DNA from: an uncultured Pelagibacteraceae bacterium
GTDB taxonomy: Bacteria; Pseudomonadota; Alphaproteobacteria; Pelagibacterales; Pelagibacteraceae
DNA: 64,000 nt
Assembly (NCBI GenBank): GCA_902558815.1
Contig: CACEFF010000003.1
Coordinates: 28,723 to 92,722 of the forward strand
Direction of reading: 5' to 3'
A program made the translations under genes and the position numbers. Within the stretch, counting starts at the first letter, position 1. Each line of letters opens with the position of its first letter. The notes under the pieces are model-generated. The model worked only from the letters and a program-made list of their open reading frames with translations, was not told the origin of the DNA and did not search any database. Positions 56,114 through 64,000 of this stretch are shown here, one piece after another.

Positions 56114-57133
56114 TTAAATAGCTCTATTCTTAAAATATTCTTTATAAATATTTATAACTTTTTTTTTCATTGGTATTTCAACAAGTTTAAAAGATAGAAC
56201 TGACAAAAATAAAGTAATAAGAAAAGCTACAATTACAGATAAATTTTCATATCCTAAATTATTAAATTCTCTTATAATTATAATTCCTATAGCATTATGT
56301 AACAAATACCACGAAAATGAAATAAGACCAATTTTTGTTAAAAAATTAAGTTTTATGTTAAAATTAGATTTTAAAAGTAACGAAGTAAATAAAATTAAAA
56401 AAATAAAATAAATTTCATTTCCCGAGTATCTTTCATTAATAAAAATGTTTATTAAAGCAAAAAAAGAAATAATTAAATATGATTGAAAATTTTTATTTTT
56501 AACATTGAATAACATCAGTCCAATCAAAAAGAAATTTGCATGGGGTGAGATTGAGGTAAAAAAGATAATTGATTTATCATCAAATAATAAAATTAAATTT
56601 AAAATGATTGAGAATAAAATCCAAGCTAATATAGCTTTATTCAAATTTTTGAAGATAAAATATAAAGCGCCGAAAAAAATATAAAATTTTAACTCAACAA
56701 TTAATGCCCAATAAATTCCATCAATATATTTAAAATTTAACCCAGGTATAAAATTTGCAAATATCAAGTTCATGAAACCCGTCATCCAATCAACTTCTCT
56801 TCCTGGTAAATCAAAGAATGTGTAAAAAACTAAAGTAATCAGACCACAGAATACATATGGTGGATATATTCTTGCAAATCGTCTTACTAAGAATTCTATG
56901 TAATTGGAAGTTTTGACAATAGTCAATGCAATACAATAACCACTAATTACAAAAAATATATCAACTCCAGACCATCCATAACTTGAGATATTAAGAGACC
57001 AGTTATCTGATCTTAATAAATATTCAGGAGAGTAGTGAAAGGTATAATGAAAAAAAACTACGAATAAAATAGCTATACCCCTCAATATATCTATATTTTT
57101 TATTCTATTATAAGATTCAACATTATTGTTCAT
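56114..57133 (-). CDS. Acyltransferase family 3 (OafA/YrhL type)
   Basis: RIKNIDILRGIAILFVVFFHYTFHY ... GWSGVDIFFVISGYCIAL ... FLVRRFARIYPPYVFCGL. Confidence 0.94.
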   Translation of the reverse strand: MNNNVESYNRIKNIDILRGIAILFVVFFHYTFHYSPEYLLRSDNWSLNISSYGWSGVDIFFVISGYCIALTIVKTSNYIEFLVRRFARIYPPYVFCGLITLVFYTFFDLPGREVDWMTGFMNLIFANFIPGLNFKYIDGIYWALIVELKFYIFFGALYFIFKNLNKAILAWILFSIILNLILLFDDKSIIFFTSISPHANFFLIGLMLFNVKNKNFQSYLIISFFALINIFINERYSGNEIYFIFLILFTSLLLKSNFNIKLNFLTKIGLISFSWYLLHNAIGIIIIREFNNLGYENLSVIVAFLITLFLSVLSFKLVEIPMKKKVINIYKEYFKNRAI

Positions 57134-57136
57134 AAT

Positions 57137-58700
57137 TTAGTTGCTATTTTTTAAACAAGATTGAGGTATCAATATTCCTTTCCTTTTGTGATCAAAAGAA
57201 TATGGAGCTTCAATTAATTTATAATTCTTTAAATCATAATTATTTTTAAAATAAAAAATATCTCTTATATCAATTAAAATTATCAAACTATCATTGGTCA
57301 ACTTATTTTTGATCAAACTTTTAATATCGACGTCATAATGACGTAAAAGAATTTCATGATATCTCTCATTTTTGATAAAATATAAATATTGATTGGATTT
57401 AAAATACTTATTTGCAATCATATAAATAAATACATCATTTGTGTAATTAACAAATTCTTTAACATTTTTACATTGTTCTTCGATTAACATAATATTTTGA
57501 TCAAAAAAATTGATTGTTGACCAAGTTCTTGGACTCCATTTTTGAGAAATAAAATAATTAATATTTTGATTAATTTTATTATCTTCTAATTCAGAAAATC
57601 GCGGAAAAAACTTGTTATTTTCAGTTTTAATTGGAATCGCAATATTGCAAAATAATTGTAATAATATCAAATAAGATACTAGTTTTACATGTTTAATTTT
57701 AAATTTTTCTAAAAAATAAAAGATAGATATTATTCCCACTACTGGTCCAGTTGAAAATCTAAAGATAGTAGGATTGTGGATCGTTGAAAAAAATAATAAT
57801 AATGAAATTATTGAAATTAAAAATATATCATTTTCTTTATCAGAAAAATTAATTCTTTTTATCTTTTTAATTAAAAAATTAATTATTATTAAGTAGAAGT
57901 ATTATTAAAAAAATATAAAAGTATGTCTGTGTAAATATATTTTTTGATAGTAAAATTTTAAAATATTTAATTGATAGATTTATTAAGTTAGTATCATATA
58001 TCTCAAAAAAAGTACTATTTAGCATGAAAGTTTTGATCCAAAATTTATGCAATGAGAAAGTAGATAAATAGAGATGAAAACAAACTAAAGGCAAGATAAA
58101 GCCAAAAATACAAAATAAAATTTTTTTATTTTTATAAAATTTATTTAAAAAAATTTGAAGAAATAATATGATTACACTTAAATAAAGAAAATTTTCATAT
58201 ACAAGAGAGGCTAAAGACAAAACAAATCCAAACAAAAATATTCCTAGATTTGATCTATCGGATAAAAAAAATAATGACAAAACCAGTAAAAAATAAAATT
58301 GGTAATTATACCAAGGATGGTTTGCAAATGGATGTAGCAGAAAAATGAATAAGCAAATTAATAAAATGTTTGAGAGATTTAAATATTTTTTAGCTGTTAG
58401 GCAAATTATGAAATTTCCAATGGTAAAAAAAAATGAAGAGGTATATAAAAGATAAATAACATTTTTTTCAAATATAGATAAAACAACTGACTGAGTTAAT
58501 GTTGAAAGAAAACCATAATGAATGAAAAAATCCTTATAAGGCAACATATTATCTTTTGTCAAATCAATTGCACTTTGAGCTACTAGCCCCCAATGCATTG
58601 AGTCGTAGATAAATTGTGCCTGAAAAAAACTTCCAAAATTACCTATCAGAAAAAAGATTAATAATATTAAAATTAGATTATTCTTATTTAGTTCATACAT
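57137..58700 (-). pseudogene. Split polytopic membrane protein (glycosyltransferase-like), probable single gene interrupted by a frameshift
   Basis: ORFs 57879..58700 and 57137..57739 are in different frames; the downstream frame stays open upstream of its listed start to about 57901, reading ...INFLIKKIKRINFSDKENDIFLISIISLLLFFSTIHNPTIFRFSTGPVVGIISIF. Confidence 0.65.
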
Positions 58701-58706
58701 TAAAAT

Positions 58707-58979
58707 TTATTTTTGGATGTTTAGACGATTAATAACCGGTTGATATTTAGTCAAAATTTTATTTATCAAATTTGAGTAGTAATCAATTTCTTCTTCGGTT
58801 AATTCCTCCTCACTGGCTTTCTCTAAAAAATCATCTATTCTTAGAAATATAAAATTGTTAAATCTTTCTGAATTTAAAAATGAAATAATTTTGTTTTCTG
58901 CATAACTTTTTACAAAATTAAAAGAATATATTAACAAAATTAATACAGTAAAAATTAATAATATATATTTTGTTTTCAT
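58707..58979 (-). CDS. Small hypothetical protein with N-terminal TM/signal anchor
   Basis: 90 aa MKTKYILLIFTVLILLIYSFNFVKSYAENKIISFLNSERFNNFIFLRIDDFLEKASEEELTEEEIDYYSNLINKIL; 6 nt before the next minus-strand gene. Confidence 0.55.
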   Translation of the reverse strand: MKTKYILLIFTVLILLIYSFNFVKSYAENKIISFLNSERFNNFIFLRIDDFLEKASEEELTEEEIDYYSNLINKILTKYQPVINRLNIQK

Positions 58980-59034
58980 TGCTATAATGAATATATTATC
59001 TTTTAATAAAAAAATATAAAAATCTTAATTTTTG

Positions 59035-59190
59035 ATGTTTAAAAAAAAAATAAATTTTCGCAGAAGAAATTTCATAAATATTAGTCTAAAAAGTTTGATT
59101 TTTTTTGGATTATTTTTTTCGATAAACAAAAGTGAAGTAGATATACCAAAAAAAAAACTTAGTTGGATATTAAGTATCAGCGACCTATGA
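59035..59190 (+). CDS. 51-aa Tat-signal-like peptide upstream of GMC oxidoreductase
   Basis: Not in ORF track. MFKKKINFRRRNFINISLKSLIFFGLFFSINKSEVDIPKKKLSWILSISDL*; RRNFI plus hydrophobic stretch; TGA overlaps ATG 59187 as ATGA. Confidence 0.6.
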   Translation: MFKKKINFRRRNFINISLKSLIFFGLFFSINKSEVDIPKKKLSWILSISDL

Positions 59191-60617
59191 TACTAGATGA
59201 TAACACTATTCACGATATATCATATGACGCTATAATTTGTGGAAGTGGACCTGCGGGAGTAAGTTTAGCAATTGATTTGGAGAGAAGTGGAATTAAATCT
59301 CTTATAATTGAAGCAGGAGATGAATTCTATAGTGAAGAGGCTCAAAAAAAATATATTGGTAAAGTGGAAGGAAGCTTTCCAAAAGATTTGAGTTTGCTTA
59401 GATTAAGTCAATTTGGTGGTACTACTGGACATTGGGGTGGAGTATGTAGGCCTTTAGATGATTATGATTTTAATCAATGGCCAATAAACAAAGAAGAATT
59501 AAATAAATTCAAAATTCCTACTAGTAATTTTTTAAACATCAAAAACAATTTTGGAGAAAAACAATTAAATTCTAATTTAAAAATTATTGAATTTTTACAA
59601 TCTGATTTAAGAATTTATGAAAAATATTACGAGTACATAAAAGAGTCTAAAAATATATTTTTAATCTTAAATACCTCAATAACTGATATTGTCTTAAATG
59701 ATAAATCAGTCAAATCTATTTTTATCAAAACACCTTTTAAAAAAATTGCCATTAAATCAAGACTATTAATTCTAGCTTGTGGCGGAATAGAAAATTCTAG
59801 ATTACTTCTTTGGTTTAGGGAAAAGAATAAAAATTTTCTTAAAGATTCACCGATAGGAAAATATTGGATGGAACATCCATTTAAACTAATAGGCTCAGGT
59901 ATTGCAAACTTTGCAAAGGTAAGGGAAAAATTTAAAAACGATTTCTATGCTTTTGATAATTTCAGAAACTGGGGAAATTTTACTGTTAGCTTAGCTCCTA
60001 CAAAAAAAATGATAAAAAAAAAAGACATATTAAATTCTGGAGTTTTTTTAACACTGCACGACAGGGACAACACCTCATTAAAAAATAATATAAAAGATTT
60101 GTTATGTGTAGCTCCAAAACTGTCTACTAAAATAGTAGATTTATTTAATAAAAAGTTATTATGTGGATTAAGCGTCAGCTCATCATGGGAACAAGATGCA
60201 GAAGTATTTAACAAAATTACTTTAACTAAAAAGATAGATCATACTGGAATACCAGAAATTAAACTTGATTATAAAATCTCAGAAAAAACTATACAAACGG
60301 CTAAAGAAATGGTTAGTCAAATTGGTGAATACTTTATTTCTAATGATCTTGGAAGAATAGCTTTTGATCAAAATATAATGGAAAGAAAAAATTTTCTTTC
60401 TGATGCTGGTTATCATCACATTGGGGGTACAAGAGCAGGTTCAGACGAAAATCTATCAGTAGTCGATGAAAACTTGAAAGTATTTGGAATGGAAAACTTT
60501 TATGTCCTTGGCAGCTCAGTATTTCCAAGTGGAGGGCACGCAAATCCAACTTATACCATAGTACAATTATCATTTAGATTATCTGCGCATTTAAAGAAAA
60601 AATTATTAGAAGTTTAA
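59187..60617 (+). CDS. GMC family FAD-dependent oxidoreductase
   Basis: YDAIICGSGPAGVSLAIDLERSGIKSLIIEAG ... GGTTGHWGGVCRPL ... YHHIGGTRAG ... LGSSVFPSGGHANPTYTIVQLSFRLSAHL. Confidence 0.9.
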   Translation: MILDDNTIHDISYDAIICGSGPAGVSLAIDLERSGIKSLIIEAGDEFYSEEAQKKYIGKVEGSFPKDLSLLRLSQFGGTTGHWGGVCRPLDDYDFNQWPINKEELNKFKIPTSNFLNIKNNFGEKQLNSNLKIIEFLQSDLRIYEKYYEYIKESKNIFLILNTSITDIVLNDKSVKSIFIKTPFKKIAIKSRLLILACGGIENSRLLLWFREKNKNFLKDSPIGKYWMEHPFKLIGSGIANFAKVREKFKNDFYAFDNFRNWGNFTVSLAPTKKMIKKKDILNSGVFLTLHDRDNTSLKNNIKDLLCVAPKLSTKIVDLFNKKLLCGLSVSSSWEQDAEVFNKITLTKKIDHTGIPEIKLDYKISEKTIQTAKEMVSQIGEYFISNDLGRIAFDQNIMERKNFLSDAGYHHIGGTRAGSDENLSVVDENLKVFGMENFYVLGSSVFPSGGHANPTYTIVQLSFRLSAHLKKKLLEV

Positions 60618-61325
60618 TTTCTTTTTTATTTTCCAAATCTTCAAAAGACCAATTAAAGAAATCAATATCTCTTTAGTCGTCACATTACTAGTTCCTTTAA
60701 CCCTGTTAACAAAAATTGTACTAACTTCATCAATTTTAAATTTGTTATAATACAATTGCATTAATATTTCTGATAACACAATATATCCATCACCAATTCT
60801 ACCACAATTTTTAATTACAAAATTTGCTGCATTACTAGAATATATTCTATATCCATTCGTATAATCGCTTATTGGTACTTTGAGTAAAAACTTTGTTAAT
60901 TTGTTTGAAAAAAAAGATAATATTTTTCTTTTTAAAGACCAATTAATTATTTTACTATCCTGCTTATATCTGCTTGAAATTAACATATCTAAATTATTTT
61001 TTTCAAAATAATCTATATTATTTAGAAGCTCATTTGGATTATGAGATAAATCTGCATCCATCTCTATTATCATCTTTATATCAATATTAAGATTGAAAAT
61101 ATGTTTTATTCCAAAAAGAACAGCTGATCCTCTGCCTTCTTTTTTTTTTCTATTTAAATAAATTATATTGAAGTTTTGTTTTTTTATTTCTTTTTCAAAA
61201 CTATCTTCTGAGTCATCAACAATTACAATTATTAAATCTTTAATTTTGCATTTAGCTATTGCTTCAAGTAAAACATTTATATTTTCATATTCGTGATAAC
61301 AGGGAACTACTATGAATTTATTCAT
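60606..61325 (-). CDS. Family 2 glycosyltransferase, dolichol/polyprenyl-phosphate mannosyltransferase type
   Basis: IVVPCYHEYENINVLLEAIAKC ... IVDDSEDSFEK ... IIEMDADLSHNPNELLNN ... YTNGYRIYS. Confidence 0.9.
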   Translation of the reverse strand: MNKFIVVPCYHEYENINVLLEAIAKCKIKDLIIVIVDDSEDSFEKEIKKQNFNIIYLNRKKKEGRGSAVLFGIKHIFNLNIDIKMIIEMDADLSHNPNELLNNIDYFEKNNLDMLISSRYKQDSKIINWSLKRKILSFFSNKLTKFLLKVPISDYTNGYRIYSSNAANFVIKNCGRIGDGYIVLSEILMQLYYNKFKIDEVSTIFVNRVKGTSNVTTKEILISLIGLLKIWKIKKKLNF

Positions 61326-61329
61326 AACA

Positions 61330-62115
61330 TTAAACTAATTTAACTTTTGCTTTTTTTATTTTATTTATATTTGCGACTGAAACATTTATTTTACTGTTAG
61401 AAAACACATATTTTTTCTTACTTATATTTTTATATATAAATTTTTTAATCGAAATTCCTTTTCCTGATCCAATATTATATGTCCCCCTAAGTCTTTTCTT
61501 ATAAACTTGAAAAATAATCTTTATTACTTTTTCTGCATTTGAAAAATCTCTGATACAATTACCGTTTTCAATATAAATTTTTTTTGACTTAAGTTTTCTT
61601 ATTTTTTCTTTTATAGATGGATAAAGAAAAGGTTTCTTTTGCATATTATGAAATATGCTAAAAATTCTTCCGATAAAATAATTAAAATTTTTATTTTTAT
61701 TAGATTTTATTATTTTTTCGCCAATTAATTTTGTTTTTCCATAATATGAAATTGGATGAGTTACAGATTTTTCTGTAATTGGTTTTTTTGAGAATTTATA
61801 AACATGAGATGTACTCGAAAAAAATAAAAAAAAATTTCTGTTACTCTGATTTATAGATTTAATAATATTTTCAACTCCTAAAATATTGGTATTATAAGTT
61901 TTTTTTTTATTTGTGTTTGATTTTTCAACTGAAGTGTATGCAGCAAAATGAAAAATATAATCAATATTTTTTTCTATTTTTAACCAATCTTTGATATTTC
62001 TTATTTTAGTAATATCTCCATAAAAATTTGAGTACTTAATTTTTTTTTTTTTTAATTCCTTAATTAGTAATTTTCCTAAAAGACCTGTACTTCCTGTTAT
62101 TCCTATTTTTTTCAA
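61330..62115 (-). CDS. NAD-dependent epimerase/dehydratase (extended SDR)
   Basis: IGITGSTGLLGKLLIKELKK, FFSSTSHVY, PISYYGKTKLIGEKII (YxxxK). Confidence 0.88.
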   Translation of the reverse strand: MKKIGITGSTGLLGKLLIKELKKKKIKYSNFYGDITKIRNIKDWLKIEKNIDYIFHFAAYTSVEKSNTNKKKTYNTNILGVENIIKSINQSNRNFFLFFSSTSHVYKFSKKPITEKSVTHPISYYGKTKLIGEKIIKSNKNKNFNYFIGRIFSIFHNMQKKPFLYPSIKEKIRKLKSKKIYIENGNCIRDFSNAEKVIKIIFQVYKKRLRGTYNIGSGKGISIKKFIYKNISKKKYVFSNSKINVSVANINKIKKAKVKLV

Positions 62116-62154
62116 TGTAATAATGCTATATGGTTGTTATAAATATACTTAAAT

Positions 62155-63177
62155 ATGAAAAAAAAAATAGCTATCATTTTTGGTGTAACAGGTCAAGATG
62201 GTTTTTATTTATCAAAACTTCTCCTAAAAAAAAATTATATTGTTCATGGAATTAAAAGACGATCTTCCTCTGTTCCAACTAAAAGAATTGAAAAATTTTT
62301 AAATCAAAAAAACTTTATAGTTCATTATGGAGACATTACAGATACATCGTCAATTCAAAATTTGATTAGTAGTATCAATCCAGATGAAATTTATAACTTA
62401 GCTGCTCAATCACATGTTGGTGTATCATTTTTTACACCATTATTTACTGCTAATGTAAATGCAATAGGTGTTTTAGCTATTCTAGAGGCCATCAAAAACC
62501 ACAAAAAAAGGATTAAGTTTTATCAAGCTGGAACTTCAGAAATGTTTGGAAAAACAAAAGATAAATTTCAATCAGAAAAAACAAACTTTAATCCTCAAAG
62601 CCCATACGGAACAGCTAAAGTTTTTGCTCATCAAATAACTCAGAATTATAGAGATGCATATAATATATTTGCTGCTAATGGAATTTTATTTAATCACGAA
62701 AGTCCAATGAGGGGCGACAACTTTGTTACAAAAAAAATAGTTAGCTCTTTAACAAAGATAAAATATGGTAAACAAAAAAAATTGGTTTTAGGAAACTTAT
62801 ACGCTAAAAGAGATTGGGGGCATGCATCTGATTATGTAGAAGCAATTTATAAAATTCTGCAACAAAAAACACCTGATGATTATGTTATTGCTACAGGTAA
62901 AGACTATACTATTAAAGAATTTGTGAATAAAACTGCAAAAATTCTTAATCTAAACATTAATTGGAAAGGGAAAGGCCTTAAAGAAATTGGAATCGATAAT
63001 AAAGGTAAAACAATAATAATTGTTGATAAAAAATATTTTAGGCCATTGGAGGTTGATTATCTTAAAGGAAATGCATCAAAAGCCAAAAAAATTCTTAAAT
63101 GGAAGATGAAAAATAATTTGAATGACTTAATAAAAGAAATGATTAAACATGAATTAAACGAATTAAAAATAAATTAA
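62155..63177 (+). CDS. gmd: GDP-mannose 4,6-dehydratase
   Basis: IIFGVTGQDGFYLSKLLLKKNYIVHGIKRRSSSVPTKRIE ... NLAAQSHVGVSF ... SPYGTAKVFAHQIT ... FNHESPMRGDNFVTKKI. Confidence 0.94.
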   Translation: MKKKIAIIFGVTGQDGFYLSKLLLKKNYIVHGIKRRSSSVPTKRIEKFLNQKNFIVHYGDITDTSSIQNLISSINPDEIYNLAAQSHVGVSFFTPLFTANVNAIGVLAILEAIKNHKKRIKFYQAGTSEMFGKTKDKFQSEKTNFNPQSPYGTAKVFAHQITQNYRDAYNIFAANGILFNHESPMRGDNFVTKKIVSSLTKIKYGKQKKLVLGNLYAKRDWGHASDYVEAIYKILQQKTPDDYVIATGKDYTIKEFVNKTAKILNLNINWKGKGLKEIGIDNKGKTIIIVDKKYFRPLEVDYLKGNASKAKKILKWKMKNNLNDLIKEMIKHELNELKIN

Positions 63178-64000
63178 TTATTTAAAAATTTTAAAAACTT
63201 TTTAGCTCTAATTTCCCATGAATAATTTTTTGCTGTCTTAAGTGCATTCTTTTTCATATAATTATACTTACTTGGATTAGCTAAAATTTTATAAATATTT
63301 CTTTTCCAAGAAACCAAATCTCTGTTACTTATTATGACGGCGTTCAAATTATTTTTTAATATATGACCATATGCTTTAAGTCTAGATGCAATAATTATAT
63401 TTCCAGCAGCCAAATAATCAAACATTTTTAGTGGTGAAATATATTTAGAAATTTCTAAGTTTTGAGATTTTACCATTACCCTATTCTGATAGGGCATCAA
63501 TGCAATATGATATCTTTTCAAAACTGAATGAACTTCACTATATTTCAATTTTTTCTTCAAAATTATATTCTTATTTTTTATTATAAAATTTCTATCTTTC
63601 AAAACGGAAAAATCACCATAAATATGGAAGTCAATACCTGGTAAAATCTTTGATAACTCAGAAATAATTTCAATTCCCTTACCTTGATAAAAACTACCAA
63701 TATACACACAAGACTTTTTAAAAAAAAAATTATTATTTTTTTTATTTAAGATATCTGCACCATCGTCAAGTATTATATATTTTTGATTATAAATTTTCAA
63801 ATCACGAATTAGTGATCTATTAATAAGAATAAACGAAATATTCTTTTTAAAGGAAGTTAACATTAACATCTTGAAAAAAAATTTTGAAAAACCTGTTATA
63901 TTATGATGAATTTCAAGAGTATTTTTCTTATTCAAAAATGAGAGAAAAATTGAACAAAAAATACTTCTTCCAATAATATAATCACCTTTTTTATAATTCT
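63174..64000 (-). CDS. Glycosyltransferase family 4 (GT-B), 5' partial at right edge
   Basis: VYIGSFYQGKGIEIISELSKI ... SPLKMFDYLAAGNIIIASRL; frame remains open upstream of the listed 63935 start (NYKKGDYIIGRSIFCSIFLSFLNKKNTLEIHHNITG). Confidence 0.88.
   Translation of the reverse strand, partial: NYKKGDYIIGRSIFCSIFLSFLNKKNTLEIHHNITGFSKFFFKMLMLTSFKKNISFILINRSLIRDLKIYNQKYIILDDGADILNKKNNNFFFKKSCVYIGSFYQGKGIEIISELSKILPGIDFHIYGDFSVLKDRNFIIKNKNIILKKKLKYSEVHSVLKRYHIALMPYQNRVMVKSQNLEISKYISPLKMFDYLAAGNIIIASRLKAYGHILKNNLNAVIISNRDLVSWKRNIYKILANPSKYNYMKKNALKTAKNYSWEIRAKKFLKFLNN

Overview
The window is a very AT-rich, tightly packed chromosome segment whose gene content and order match a streamlined alphaproteobacterium of the SAR11/Pelagibacter type (taxonomy inferred from gene content, not searched). 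Positions 1 to about 44.1 kb are core genome: ppdK (partial), glySQ, sohB-like, ispB, pdxH, aroC, dxs, ispA, xseB, tsaC-like, an ABC-2 transporter, tRNA-Arg, rluD, rpoH, purA, thiD, glmM, folP, ftsH, tilS, cpoB, pal, tolBARQ, a RuvC-like resolvase, yebC, zapA, tkt-gap-pgk-fba, thiE, efp, suhB, rpmE, a DUF1013 regulator, rpsU, tRNA-fMet, a transaldolase-like gene, pntB/A2/A1, a small aa3-COX-IV-like protein, rpmJ and an orphan 5S rRNA. From about 44.3 kb to the right edge is a surface-glycan island: glycosyltransferases, a WecA/MraY-type transferase, FkbM, an O-antigen ligase-like protein, an acyltransferase, a GMC oxidoreductase, gmd and an SDR. It fits the SAR11 hypervariable region that abuts 5S. 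The most notable observations are: (i) 5S rRNA with its own promoter-like sequence, 7 nt upstream of rpmJ and apparently heading the rpmJ-coxIV-pnt operon; (ii) rpsU followed after 6 nt by initiator tRNA, with rpsU apparently starting at ATT behind a perfect GGAGG; (iii) a 51-aa Tat-signal-like ORF, absent from the supplied track, coupled by ATGA to a GMC oxidoreductase; (iv) a phage-type RuvC-like resolvase between yebC and tolQ, where ruvCAB-ybgC is usual; (v) a split membrane glycosyltransferase-like gene. No searches were run; product names rest on motif and family recognition.
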